Source: Polytrichum commune (taxonomy: Eukaryota; Streptophyta; Polytrichopsida; Polytrichales; Polytrichaceae). Taken from it: 61,220 nucleotides of DNA. Shown one piece after another: positions 7,853 to 16,081 of this stretch. Made by a program: the position numbers and the translations under genes. Numbering within the stretch: the stretch's first letter is position 1; each line of letters starts with the position of its first letter. Under the pieces are notes generated by a model that was not told the DNA's origin, ran no database searches, and saw only the letters and a program-made list of their open reading frames with translations. The stretch spans positions 1-61,220 of the forward strand of contig CATNTY010000006.1 in NCBI GenBank assembly GCA_950295325.1, given 5' to 3'.

Positions 7853-9848
7853 TACTTTCTCCTAGTTGATTTGCCTGATTTGTTATACCATCATTCATTA
7901 CCTTCAACGCATCAATCGCAGCCTGGAAGGCTGAAATTTGATGTGCTGATTCCACACCACCTGCCTGTTTCTCATACAGTGCAGCTTGAGCATACAGGGA
8001 GATAATTTTCGCCTCGTTGAGACGGCGCTGTTCGAGCAGGGAACTAATCCACTGGAGCTTCTTCCATTCCAGGTTCTGCGTTTGAATCTGTGCCTTCATC
8101 TGTTCGACAAGTACCTTGTCAGACGGTGGCGGCTTCGGAGCATTCTTCGTGCCGAGGTAGAACTGATCCACGTTCGAAACTTTCATGGCACGCAGGAAGT
8201 TCTTATTGATTTCATCCTGGTTGAACAAAGGGTTGCCTTTTCCGACTGCCAGGATAGCCTGTGCGCGTGCGAGTGCGACGCCATCCGAGATGACACTTGG
8301 ATCGGCAACAGGCACAATTGCAGAAGGATCGCCGGTGTAGTCTGCCTTGCTAATGGCAGAGTTAGTTCCGGCAAATTGAATTGTATTCGGATCGAGGTGA
8401 ATGGCATTCAATTGGTAAAGCTTCTTGAACTCCTTTCGCATCGACCGCCAGATACGCTTGAAGATGGCAGCGTACACTTTCTGGCCTTGCTCAACCATTG
8501 TCTGGCTGGTCTGTGCAGGCGTATTCTGACCGGGATTACCACCAGTGGTAATGTCAACAGAGCCGGATACCTTCTCAGTGTAATTGATAAGAAGGTTAAG
8601 TACCTGAAACATCACATTGCTTGGCTCACGCACAGGCAATGGAATGATAGACTTCCTCAGGTCGTCGCCAGTAGAATCCACTCGATTCCATTCAAAAGGG
8701 CTAAAGTTGTAAACACCGCCTCGAATCTTTGCCCCTCGTCCGAGAAACCCACCAGCAGTGTTAGACATAGTACCAGCGTCAAACAACTGATTAAGAGCGC
8801 CATTGGTGGATTCATTAAGGGGCCCAAGTAGAACGCCAAACCCAATATCCATAATGCCGCCATCCGGTGATGGGATAAATGGAATCTTGGTAAAGTATTC
8901 GACGCCTCGAATGCGAATGATTTCACCGGACTTGGTCCTCTCAATGTCTTCGGCACGATCAAACCGGCACACAATACGCATGACTGTGTGAGTGCTTTCT
9001 TCAATGGTTACAATGTATGGCTCAGCATAGCCATCACCGTCAAGATCGAGAGAGCAATGCTGTTCAAGGAATATGAAAGGAGTACGGTCATCGGATTGAC
9101 CTGGCTGATTCATACCTTTGCGATTGTCAGACTCTACCGATTCAGCCGTCTGCATAGGAAGAGGAGCGTCACCAATAAACCATGCCTGGTCACGAACGTC
9201 AACGTATACCTTTTCAATAATGCGAGTGTATACATCATTCCTATCAAGGGGAATGATGTGAGTCTTTACCGGGCAGGTCTCAACCGACTTCGCCCAATAG
9301 TTAAGGACAAGGTCTTTTGCCAATACAAGGTCACTGACGTTATGACCTTTACAAGGATCGTAGTAGGACTTTTTCCAGGCCGTGCCTACGATTGGCACGT
9401 TAATGAGGGAGCGATCAACTTGCTCTTCCCAGGATTCATCCTGCTCCAGGAGTTGCCAGGACATATGCTTGCTGACACGTTCGGCACGTGCCGTCTTAGT
9501 ACCGTCTGGATCATCTCCAATCACTCGGCATCCTACAACATCTACACCGGGAATAATGGCAGGGTAAGCTCGGCTATGAAATTGTAATGCTGCAATGGTA
9601 ATAAGGGGAAAGGCAATGTTGCTACAGCCAGGCCAAGGGAAGTTCTTGTCCTTTTGAATTTGCATTGCAAGGTCCATACCGGCGCTATTTCTACGGAGCC
9701 ATGGTTCCCTACTTTGCTTATCCATTTCATAGGAGTCATACACATACTCTCCTATCTTGTGCAGGTCTTCTTCGGTAAAGATGTGGCATAGGTTCTCAGA
9801 CTGAATGGTGTCCAGTGTGAGTTTGAGGTGATTTGTGAGTTCCATCAT
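7728..9848 (-). CDS. Portal protein
   Basis: 706 residues, similar in size to P22 gp1 (725). The N-terminal section has a portal-type signature (NFPWPGCSNIAFPLITIAALQFHSRAYPAI) with a mostly helical and acidic-aromatic body; the region from about residue 600 is helical and Gln-rich (KKLQWISSLLEQRRLNEAKI). The last ~45 residues are a Gly/Pro/Gln-rich low-complexity tail that overprints the next gene for 125 nt. I chose the Met pair at 9848/9845. An in-frame start at 9908 adds 20 residues from a GC-rich hairpin segment and has no better ribosome site. The gene follows the large terminase and one small gene. Confidence 0.8.
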   Translation of the reverse strand: MMELTNHLKLTLDTIQSENLCHIFTEEDLHKIGEYVYDSYEMDKQSREPWLRRNSAGMDLAMQIQKDKNFPWPGCSNIAFPLITIAALQFHSRAYPAIIPGVDVVGCRVIGDDPDGTKTARAERVSKHMSWQLLEQDESWEEQVDRSLINVPIVGTAWKKSYYDPCKGHNVSDLVLAKDLVLNYWAKSVETCPVKTHIIPLDRNDVYTRIIEKVYVDVRDQAWFIGDAPLPMQTAESVESDNRKGMNQPGQSDDRTPFIFLEQHCSLDLDGDGYAEPYIVTIEESTHTVMRIVCRFDRAEDIERTKSGEIIRIRGVEYFTKIPFIPSPDGGIMDIGFGVLLGPLNESTNGALNQLFDAGTMSNTAGGFLGRGAKIRGGVYNFSPFEWNRVDSTGDDLRKSIIPLPVREPSNVMFQVLNLLINYTEKVSGSVDITTGGNPGQNTPAQTSQTMVEQGQKVYAAIFKRIWRSMRKEFKKLYQLNAIHLDPNTIQFAGTNSAISKADYTGDPSAIVPVADPSVISDGVALARAQAILAVGKGNPLFNQDEINKNFLRAMKVSNVDQFYLGTKNAPKPPPSDKVLVEQMKAQIQTQNLEWKKLQWISSLLEQRRLNEAKIISLYAQAALYEKQAGGVESAHQISAFQAAIDALKVMNDGITNQANQLGESNDFQQGADQPGAQGSGPGNVPSLAGPPDNAGGNGPSGTQAQ

Positions 9849-9950
9849 GAGTATCCCGCCAGCCGTGAAGAGCCGCGCTCCGCGCGAAGAGCCTGCCGCC
9901 GTGAGCAAGAGCCAGAGCAGCAGAGCAGTGAGTTCGATTGAGACAGGCAG
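9849..9950 (-). other. Intergenic segment before portal with GC-rich hairpin
   Basis: About 100 bp without a convincing gene. It contains a 5-bp GC stem with a 3-nt loop at 9874-9886 and two direct copies of GCTCTTC (minus strand) flanking it. Followed on the minus strand by the portal start. A similar GC hairpin occurs at 23475-23490. Confidence 0.4.
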
Positions 9951-9967
9951 TGTAACAATTTGTTACT
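9951..9967. promoter_or_regulatory. Dispersed 17-bp palindrome, copy 2 (one mismatch)
   Basis: TGTAACAATTTGTTACT; only the outermost base departs from symmetry. The stop codon of the gene at 9963-10205 lies inside the palindrome. Confidence 0.8.
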
Positions 9968-10205
9968 CTTCTTGGGTGAGTAGGTCATGGATCATCTCGG
10001 TAAGTATGCCAATCTTTTTGAGGCGAGAAATGCCCTCAGATGCGTAGACGCTGTAATCTCCATTGGGGATAAACATGACTGCCATTACCCCGATCACTTC
10101 CGACCCCTGGCAGTCTTCCTTCATCTGGTCAATTAGTTCCAGCGCGTCTGTCTTGAGAGGCGCTAGATGGTTCGGCAATGCTCGGACGTTAGTAGCCTGT
10201 GACAC
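9963..10205 (-). CDS. Small protein between terminase and portal, unknown
   Basis: 80 residues (QATNVRALPNHLAPLKTDAL...IGVMAVMFIPNGDYSVYASEG), soluble, no known domain. The start is GTG at 10205 with AGGAGAGAG upstream. It overlaps the 3' end of the large terminase gene by 17 nt, implying coupled translation. Its stop codon is embedded in a dispersed palindrome. Confidence 0.65.
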   Translation of the reverse strand: MSQATNVRALPNHLAPLKTDALELIDQMKEDCQGSEVIGVMAVMFIPNGDYSVYASEGISRLKKIGILTEMIHDLLTQEE

Positions 10206-11724
10206 GGTTTCTCTCTCCTGTGTTACCCATATGCCGATTATATTCCCGCTCTTCTGCCTCTATCTCATCCTCTTCCTCTTCGATGACATTGCCCTCGGCA
10301 ATATCTTCTGGAAGTAGGTTCGGTATCTTATCGAGGCCCATGCACAACGTTGCCGTACTGTCGAACTGATCGTCAAGGCGTGCGGCTGCAACACCCGTGA
10401 ACTTTAGATTTTCTTCCCGATAGCCGTTGAACCATTCCGACTGGTGATCGAAGAACATTGTGCCAGACTTCATTCGCTTCTGATACGATCTGCCTCGAAC
10501 ACCTTTATCCTTATGTGGGTTCAAGACTTCGATGTTCAGGTATATATCTTTCAACCCAAATTGTTCCACCATCAACGGACTGCGGGTTTCACCGAGCATC
10601 TCCTGATAGATGAGAGGAGAAATGGAACCCCAAATGCTGCCGCCTTCAACAAACCACATCTGCACATTCCAGCGTTGCTGGATGTAGAACATCTCGGCGA
10701 TCCATTCCAGTGTATCCCACCTTCCCACATGCTGACTTTCGATGTACGTATTCGGTCCTATCGCTTTACCGCCTACCGTAAAGGACGTTCGGTTAGCTCG
10801 GTCGGCCTTGGAGATTGCGAAGTCGCAGCCCACATAGTACAGCTTTGTGAGAGCCTTGTCATCATCACTCATTGCGCGGAACTGCTCCGACTTCAGGTAT
10901 GAGTCAGACCGATCCTGCGGGTCGTTTAGGAACTCCTGCGCATAGCCAGAGGCATCGCCATCTTCCTCGAACTCCGCTTGCTTGTCCCTTAGTTGTTGTT
11001 CTGTCCACCTTTGTGGCCAGAGTATCTGGCTGAAGTCGTCGTAGGATGCATGTGCCTTGTAGAACTTAAACTTCCACATCCTGTTCTTAATGAGACGCGA
11101 TAGCAGGGAATCTTCGTGCAAGATAGTACCATGCACCCTAATTTTTCCTGTCTTAGACAGCGACTGTTTCGCCGCGCGAAAGAACCACTGACGGAACTTC
11201 TTCCTACGATCGACGTTCTGGACCTGCTCGTCATCCTCCATGTCATCACATACAATGAGGTTCGGACGTTTACCCTTCCACATTGCACCACGAATTTTTT
11301 GTTCCGCACCGCGAGCCAGAATGCGGAACCTGTGACCATCTTCGCATATGACGATAATTTCGGTCTTTTGTTCTGTCTCGAAACTCTTGATGCCAAAGTC
11401 TCTGCGTAGGTCTGCATTGTTATGTAACTCCTCACTTATGTTGGAGAGTTGCTCTGCTGCCTTATCTTCGGTACTACCAATCAGGATGACATAATCCGAA
11501 TCACGCCAACACACAGCAGCAAGAATATAATCAAAGGTAAAAGCAGTAGACTTAGCATGATCGCGAGGTGCCACAGCGCCACAACTAGAATAGTCAGACG
11601 CATAAAGTTCCCACACCTCCCGATGCATTTCTGGAGTAGGCATCGCGTTATCATAGCGTGCTGATAAGTAAAGGCCGGCAAAGGCCTCAATCAACTCCGC
11701 GCTCAGCTTAACTTGTTTGGGCAT
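10189..11724 (-). CDS. terL: Terminase large subunit (packaging ATPase-nuclease)
   Basis: 511 residues from ATG 11724. The ATPase half has an atypical Walker A (APRDHAKST, about residues 52-60) and a Walker B-plus-Glu (LIVCDDME, about 157-164). The nuclease half opens with YYVGCDFAIS and has a late acidic site (LDDQFDST), the layout of RNase H-like terminase nucleases. The C-terminus is very acidic (EEEEDEIEAEE). It powers DNA translocation into procapsids through the portal. The start overlaps the preceding fibre-type gene by 17 nt. I chose ATG 11724 over an in-frame ATG at 11736, since GGGGAC is better spaced to it. Confidence 0.85.
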   Translation of the reverse strand: MPKQVKLSAELIEAFAGLYLSARYDNAMPTPEMHREVWELYASDYSSCGAVAPRDHAKSTAFTFDYILAAVCWRDSDYVILIGSTEDKAAEQLSNISEELHNNADLRRDFGIKSFETEQKTEIIVICEDGHRFRILARGAEQKIRGAMWKGKRPNLIVCDDMEDDEQVQNVDRRKKFRQWFFRAAKQSLSKTGKIRVHGTILHEDSLLSRLIKNRMWKFKFYKAHASYDDFSQILWPQRWTEQQLRDKQAEFEEDGDASGYAQEFLNDPQDRSDSYLKSEQFRAMSDDDKALTKLYYVGCDFAISKADRANRTSFTVGGKAIGPNTYIESQHVGRWDTLEWIAEMFYIQQRWNVQMWFVEGGSIWGSISPLIYQEMLGETRSPLMVEQFGLKDIYLNIEVLNPHKDKGVRGRSYQKRMKSGTMFFDHQSEWFNGYREENLKFTGVAAARLDDQFDSTATLCMGLDKIPNLLPEDIAEGNVIEEEEDEIEAEEREYNRHMGNTGERNRVTGY

Positions 11725-12343
11725 ATAAGTCCCCAAAGAAGCTACCAGATAACATAAATTGCATCCTATAGTTTTCGGCCATTCCTATTTTCTTTAGTGT
11801 AGGATTAACCAATCCTAATCCTGTTGATATATTTGAATATAACAAGTACTCAATTAAAAATCTATCCCTTTGCATCCTGAAATATAGGTTATTATTATTT
11901 ATATAAGATACCAATATATCACTCTTCCCAGCTTGAAGAGAGAATAATCTTTTATCGTCTAAGGTCGCTTGCGGGGTAATGGCGCCAGCCGGTAGTAATA
12001 GAAAGGTGTACCCCGGTACAGTTGCATCATACCACCATAGGCCTGCATTACCTTGACTAACATAGGCTACCGCAGGCTTCATGTTCTGATCGAAAGCTAA
12101 ACTAACTGATTGTAGATTTGGGGTAGTAAATAAAATTATCGGTATTTGAGTCTCCGAACTAATAACTGCATTTTGTTCATTCGTTATCTGAAGGTACCAG
12201 GGCTGTACCTGAAGGCCTTGCGATGGATCAGATAAACCTATCCCACCTTCTTGCCAAGAGTATTGTGTGGAAGGAGTTATATTATCTGGGTATTGAAAGT
12301 CTGCCGGAACCGCAGGTACAGATAATACATTTCCAGTAAACAT
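11708..12343 (-). CDS. Structural/fibre-associated protein in AT-rich block
   Basis: 211 residues, beta-rich, aromatic and Asn/Gln-rich (NNNNLYFRMQRDRFLIEYLLY). The YFRMQRDRF segment recalls a conserved podovirus structural protein, but I cannot name it. ATG 12343 overlaps the previous stop (TAATG), which is why I prefer it over an in-frame TTG at 12361. It is the last of four AT-rich genes placed between the small and large terminase genes. Confidence 0.65.
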   Translation of the reverse strand: MFTGNVLSVPAVPADFQYPDNITPSTQYSWQEGGIGLSDPSQGLQVQPWYLQITNEQNAVISSETQIPIILFTTPNLQSVSLAFDQNMKPAVAYVSQGNAGLWWYDATVPGYTFLLLPAGAITPQATLDDKRLFSLQAGKSDILVSYINNNNLYFRMQRDRFLIEYLLYSNISTGLGLVNPTLKKIGMAENYRMQFMLSGSFFGDLYAQTS

Positions 12344-13272
12344 TAGGGATACCTTGCCCAACTAATACTAAATTGAAGTGTTAGGATATGATTACTGTCT
12401 TTTGGTATTGGAGGTGACACAGAAAATTGATATAGAGCCATAGCATACTGAAAGAGGATAGCGGATATTCCAGTACCAAAATTCCCCTGACCAACTGGTA
12501 AAACCATCGTATACGTTACTGTATATGTACCACTAACATAAGAGGACATAGAGGCCCCATTAGAGGTACTAGAGGAACCAGAAGGGGAACCTGTTATTGT
12601 GCCTATAGACCCGTCATAAACAATAAAATTTGGAAATCCCGCAAACGGTAGTATGCCCCCAAATACTATGTAGGAGTTAGATAGAAATAACCCGTAATCA
12701 GCTAATAAATAACTACCTGTATAAGTAGTACCACTTATAGTTACTGAGTATGTATTTGTAGTAACATCATTATACAATTGGAGTTGGTATAATACCTCTA
12801 GGGATTCATTTGATAATACCGTTATTGTTGTAGGGCTACCTAGGGCGTCTACAATAAGTGCATGACTAAATAGGGTATATACAGGGCCAACATTATTAAA
12901 TAGTGCACCTATACCTATCTCAGCTATTGTACCGGTCGCAGTACCGGTAGCAAATGTATATGTGAAGGTACTTGTATAGTAAGATGGGGTTCCTGATACA
13001 AAGGTATTTCCAGAGGAAGATAGTAAGGCAGCATTTGCTAGGTACGCGGTTAGTCCAGTATCTCCAATACTTGGCGTAGTATTACCGGTGCCAACAAAAC
13101 AGTAGCCGGAGTATGGAGTTCCCGCATATGGATTATATGTAGCAAATCCATCTAATCCAGCATTCGTAATAAGATTAGGGAACCAATCGGTCTCGAACGT
13201 TACCTCCCCATCAATTAATTTCCTAATCTTATATAACCCTCGCAACCCTATCTTTGTAGTAATATCATTCAT
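12343..13272 (-). CDS. Tail-fibre-like structural protein
   Basis: 309 residues, Thr/Ser/Gly/Tyr-rich and almost entirely predicted beta. It contains a phage-structural signature NLITNAGLDGFATYNPYAG followed by CFVGTGNTTPSIGDTGL, a pattern common in fibre and minor tail proteins ('no longer numbered' VGTG..TP...DTGL). The ATG at 13272 overlaps the previous stop (ATGA). Visibly AT-rich compared with terL next door. Receptor-binding or adaptor role likely, partner unknown. Confidence 0.65.
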   Translation of the reverse strand: MNDITTKIGLRGLYKIRKLIDGEVTFETDWFPNLITNAGLDGFATYNPYAGTPYSGYCFVGTGNTTPSIGDTGLTAYLANAALLSSSGNTFVSGTPSYYTSTFTYTFATGTATGTIAEIGIGALFNNVGPVYTLFSHALIVDALGSPTTITVLSNESLEVLYQLQLYNDVTTNTYSVTISGTTYTGSYLLADYGLFLSNSYIVFGGILPFAGFPNFIVYDGSIGTITGSPSGSSSTSNGASMSSYVSGTYTVTYTMVLPVGQGNFGTGISAILFQYAMALYQFSVSPPIPKDSNHILTLQFSISWARYP

Positions 13273-14018
13273 AGTGTTAGTGTTCCACCTAAAAACATTG
13301 CAGAAGTTTTATATTGTTCGGGGACATAGGTACTATAGACTACATTACCTATTATTAGGCTACCGCCAAGAAAGGCGGCATTAGTTTTATATTGTTCTGG
13401 AATCCAATTACTATATACGACATTTACTAGTTGATAGGTGCCTCCCAAGAATTGCGGAATACCTGCCTTGTATTGTTCTGGAATCCAATTGGGATATATA
13501 ATATTTTGACTCTGGTAAGTTCCACCAATAAAAATTGCCTGAGATTTATATCTCTCTGGTATACAACTATATACTATATTAATTACCTCTAATATCCCAG
13601 AGACAAGTACTGGAGTATTAGCTTTATAAGTATCTTGAAAGTAATACGGATAAATACTGCTAGTAAGATAAGTAGGTTGGAAAGAGGGAGTTATATTACC
13701 TTCCATAGGCAAGATAGCAAGGTCTGTAAACTTTCTATACGTGTTACCTAAATTGGTAGTTACATTAAAACTTAACTCATAAATAACCCCTGGAATACCT
13801 TGATTTACATTTTGCGTTATGATGTTATCTATTAGGTTAGGTAAACCATATAGTATATTGGTAGGGGAGGGATCAACTCCAGTTATTACAGTAGAGTAAA
13901 CTGTTATGTCTTCCGGGTTAATCGACTCCCCTAACAATAACATATCAGAGAAGTTTATAATAATAGGGATTAACTCTATTACCAGTTTACTCTGCGATAT
14001 AAAATAAAGATCAGACAC
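13269..14018 (-). CDS. Fibre-like protein with Ig-like head and 24-25-residue tandem repeats
   Basis: 249 residues in two parts. Residues about 1-105 resemble the whole of the neighbouring 104-residue protein at 14020-14334 (shared FSD-x-L-x-GE, V-x-GVD-x-x-P, GVxY, GxxY elements), so the two are paralogues. Residues about 125-249 are five tandem imperfect repeats built on NWIPEQYK....FLGGTY. The start is GTG at 14018 with a run of G upstream. Repeats of this type usually form elongated shafts or platforms. AT-rich and probably subject to exchange. Confidence 0.65.
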   Translation of the reverse strand: MSDLYFISQSKLVIELIPIIINFSDMLLLGESINPEDITVYSTVITGVDPSPTNILYGLPNLIDNIITQNVNQGIPGVIYELSFNVTTNLGNTYRKFTDLAILPMEGNITPSFQPTYLTSSIYPYYFQDTYKANTPVLVSGILEVINIVYSCIPERYKSQAIFIGGTYQSQNIIYPNWIPEQYKAGIPQFLGGTYQLVNVVYSNWIPEQYKTNAAFLGGSLIIGNVVYSTYVPEQYKTSAMFLGGTLTL

Positions 14019-14019
14019 A

Positions 14020-14334
14020 CTAGAATGCCCCCGGCACTACAACAACCAATCGTCCTTGTTTTACATAGTTATGACCGCCGCTGCCAGTTACGGCAAAGAC
14101 AATCATATAGACTACACCAGCAACTCCCGCCGTTATTGCCTGAGAAACTGTTGTAGGTGTATAGGTAGGAGAACCTGATAGCATTGCAGAGGGATTGGAA
14201 TCAACTCCAGATACTACAACAACAGATATGGCGACTCCTGTTATTGTTTCCCCATACTGTAGCCGATCAGAGAATACCACAGTCAGTGGGATAGTCTCTA
14301 CCGTAGCCTTATCTGAGAAGATTAAGTTGTCCAT
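14020..14334 (-). CDS. Small Ig-like beta protein, paralogue of next gene
   Basis: 104 residues, all-beta, equivalent to the N-terminal domain of the downstream 249-residue protein. Key shared elements are VVFSDRLQYGE, VSGVDSNP, a VSQAITAGVAGVVY strand pair and a GGHNYV segment. ATG 14334 has GGGGAAAGAAG upstream. It leads the AT-rich fibre block. Probably a structural adaptor; no enzymatic motif. Confidence 0.65.
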   Translation of the reverse strand: MDNLIFSDKATVETIPLTVVFSDRLQYGETITGVAISVVVVSGVDSNPSAMLSGSPTYTPTTVSQAITAGVAGVVYMIVFAVTGSGGHNYVKQGRLVVVVPGAF

Positions 14335-14370
14335 TATTACTTCTTTCCCCTTTCACCCCTATCAACTGAG

Positions 14371-15015
14371 CTATTTGGAATCGCGCAACCCATCGCCATC
14401 CGCTTGTGCTGGTTGACCATCTCCCCGCACTGGGACTCCGAAGGAGTCACTCGTGTCGGTCCCATCGGCTTCCGTCCGGTTGTCGGCTGTGATGGCATCT
14501 TGGACTTCATGTGCTTCACCTTGTATGATTGATTGAGTATTCGCCATGCGTTGCGTTTGCAGAAGACCTACAAGCCTCTCGGATAGGGAGAGCAGCCGAT
14601 CTTCCATTCCTTCACCAGTGCCAGCCTGGCCTGCACGCGGACCCACTCGATTTGTGAGTTCAGCGTGGAGGCGAGCTGCTTGCATCCTCTCTTTGGCATT
14701 TCCGTTGTCGAGGGTCTCGCCGATAGCGGTAACACTCTTTGTAAATTGAGCCTCAAGCTGGAGGTTTGCATAGGCAGATAGTTCCTGAATCTGTTCGATA
14801 ATGAGGGGCTGCCGAGCCAGTGCAGATACATACTCAGGGGCACAATCAAGGCAAGCTGCGATTGTTGCCCGAGGAATCCCCTGCGCAAGCATACTGCACA
14901 TATTCTTGTGCCAGGGGGATAGCTTTTTAAGAGTCCACCCCTGCTTAGTTGATGCCTCTTGCTCCTCGAAAGGAACCGTCGCACCGATAGTAATGTCTGC
15001 TGGCAGCGCACCCAT
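14371..15015 (-). CDS. Probable terminase small subunit
   Basis: 214 residues. The N-terminal third has a helix-turn-helix-like region (LSPWHKNMCSMLAQGIPRATIAACLDCAPEYVSALAR cut at about residues 30-65), followed by a helical oligomerisation-type segment (ANLQLEAQFTKSVTAIGETL) and an acidic, disordered C-terminus. That order matches small terminases that recognise pac/cos DNA. It is the first sizeable gene of the late block, although four fibre-type genes separate it from terL. Start ATG 15015 follows the previous stop by 1 nt; a longer frame back to 15171 is Arg-rich shadow sequence. Confidence 0.6.
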   Translation of the reverse strand: MGALPADITIGATVPFEEQEASTKQGWTLKKLSPWHKNMCSMLAQGIPRATIAACLDCAPEYVSALARQPLIIEQIQELSAYANLQLEAQFTKSVTAIGETLDNGNAKERMQAARLHAELTNRVGPRAGQAGTGEGMEDRLLSLSERLVGLLQTQRMANTQSIIQGEAHEVQDAITADNRTEADGTDTSDSFGVPVRGDGQPAQADGDGLRDSK

Positions 15016-15016
15016 C

Positions 15017-15214
15017 TCACAGCCTCGTTCCAGGATTCTTGCCGGGCATCTTGCCAACCTTCTTTGGCAGCTTGGGGTTTTCGATCTTGATTGCCGGACG
15101 ATGCAAGGTCGCGGTGTGATGGATCGAAAACTCCTTATTTGCAATCGTCGTGTGCATCTTGGGCATCGCAAGTTTGCTGGCCTGAAACCCTGTGAACGAG
15201 TTCTTCATTGCCAT
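15017..15214 (-). CDS. Small basic protein at head of late operon
   Basis: 65 residues with many Lys/His/Pro (FSIHHTATLHRPAIKIENPK, KKVGKMPGKNPG). GGAGAAGAA upstream of ATG 15214 fixes the start. No recognised domain. It ends one base before the small-terminase start, so the two are co-translated. Confidence 0.6.
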   Translation of the reverse strand: MAMKNSFTGFQASKLAMPKMHTTIANKEFSIHHTATLHRPAIKIENPKLPKKVGKMPGKNPGTRL

Positions 15215-15326
15215 GTTTCTTCTCCAGACATTCGGGGTCAATAACCAGTGCGGCCTGAACTTTCGCCAGTTGATCTTTCTGCGTAGCAGAGAGCATGGAG
15301 TTCAGAAGGGCAAGCCGAGGATTCAT
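15135..15326 (-). CDS. Possible first late gene, small protein
   Basis: 63 residues from ATG 15326 (or 35 fewer from an internal Met). The body LLNSMLSATQKDQLAKVQAALVIDPE looks like a genuine helical protein, but no strong ribosome site is seen and the 3' 80 nt overlap the next gene. If the promoter proposed at 15333-15361 is real, the transcript would begin about at this ATG, so a later start is possible. Confidence 0.4.
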   Translation of the reverse strand: MNPRLALLNSMLSATQKDQLAKVQAALVIDPECLEKKHGNEELVHRVSGQQTCDAQDAHDDCK

Positions 15327-15332
15327 GATCGG

Positions 15333-15361
15333 ACCATAACATGAGGACGCTTGACTTGCAA
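15333..15361 (-). promoter_or_regulatory. Candidate late promoter (sigma70-like)
   Basis: On the minus strand TTGCAA (15361-15356), a 17-nt spacer, then TATGGT (15338-15333). Both hexamers match 4 of 6 consensus positions with ideal spacing, pointing into the late operon. Confidence 0.35.
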
Positions 15362-15395
15362 GTGTTTGTCTGAATGAGGTTGCTACCTGCATTGA

Positions 15396-15415
15396 AAATA
15401 TTGCCTGCAATATTT
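15396..15415. promoter_or_regulatory. 20-bp palindrome AAATATTGC-CT-GCAATATTT
   Basis: Perfect 9-bp arms around a CT centre. No T-run follows on either strand, so an operator is more likely than a terminator. Confidence 0.5.
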
Positions 15416-15509
15416 GAAATACTCGCGCGTAGGAATGCACCTTTTGGCTTTTTTTCGCGCGATGGATTTGCCCCCCCACCGGCTTGCCATTCAGTTATGT
15501 GAAGGCGAA

Positions 15510-15572
15510 ATGCGAATCATTACCATTTGCATCATCATTGGCACATGCGTATCACTCGCATCGAGCGCATAA
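15510..15572 (+). CDS. Candidate 20-residue signal-peptide-like micro-ORF
   Basis: ATG with GAAGG close upstream; 20 codons giving a basic start, a hydrophobic core rich in Ile/Val and an SLASSA end that resembles a signal-peptidase site. Nothing follows the site, so this could be chance. Confidence 0.2.
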   Translation: MRIITICIIIGTCVSLASSA

Positions 15573-15720
15573 TGTGCTAGTCCTGTATGGCACTAGAGCA
15601 GTTCACCCTACGTATGCGGATGGCAAGTGATGCGCAAGCGTTAACTATTTGTTAGGCTAGCTTTACACTTCTTTACACTCCTGCATGTTGCATATCGCCT
15701 AACTCGTGTTAGTCTGTATT

Positions 15721-15737
15721 TGCAGTCACGAACTGCA
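15721..15737. promoter_or_regulatory. Inverted repeat in leader of first early gene
   Basis: TGCAGT-CACGA-ACTGCA, perfect 6-bp arms, 30 nt upstream of the start codon at 15767. A companion CTAAC-TCGT-GTTAG repeat lies at 15699-15712. Candidate operators or RNA hairpins. Confidence 0.4.
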
Positions 15738-15766
15738 CTCGCTCATCACCAACTGGAGTACACACT

Positions 15767-16081
15767 ATGAAAACTGAAACTTTCGTTTCGGCCAGCACCA
15801 CCGTTGACAAGGTGCCTCACAAGTCAAACGTAACGATTGACTGGTCAGGCATGACTGATGATGAGATGCAAGCACTCGCACAGCGCAGCATTATCATCCG
15901 CAAGCAAAACGCCGACCGGACGAATGGTGTTATCCCGCCCGAACGTTACACCATCAAGGCGACTGATTACAAGATCGGCACTCGTGCTGTCAAGATTCCG
16001 CCGACACTCTCAGAGATTCTTGCGGCACTCCCTGCCGATCAACGCGAGCAAGCCATCCGAGACGCTCTCGCCAAGCTCTGA
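15767..16081 (+). CDS. First early-block protein, unknown
   Basis: 104 residues; GGAG upstream of ATG 15767. Residues 24-45 (TIDWSGMTDDEMQALAQRSI) resemble the matching part of the 118-residue protein at 24785 (SVNYDI...EEQVAALASRSI), so the two may be distant paralogues. The C-terminus (TLSEILAALPADQREQAIRDALAKL) is a helix of a kind seen in two other proteins of this phage. No enzyme motif. First gene after the divergent region, hence probably expressed early. Confidence 0.7.
   Translation: MKTETFVSASTTVDKVPHKSNVTIDWSGMTDDEMQALAQRSIIIRKQNADRTNGVIPPERYTIKATDYKIGTRAVKIPPTLSEILAALPADQREQAIRDALAKL

Larger units (their letters stand above)
15327..15766. other. Divergent control region between late and early blocks
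   Basis: About 440 bp with no convincing gene, between divergently oriented operons. It holds a 20-bp palindrome at 15396-15415, two CGCGCG clusters (15423-15466), a poly-C run, a 14-bp inverted repeat at 15699-15712 and a 17-bp one at 15721-15737. Two TTTACACT boxes lie just upstream of the first early gene. TTGCAT-N17-TATCAC at 15527-15555 is a weak plus-strand promoter candidate. Expected to hold the early promoters and regulator sites. Confidence 0.5.

Noticed and set aside
7986-8831. 281-codon plus-strand frame opposite the portal gene
   Set aside because: It lies wholly inside the portal gene, has no ribosome site and its product is not protein-like; an antisense shadow.
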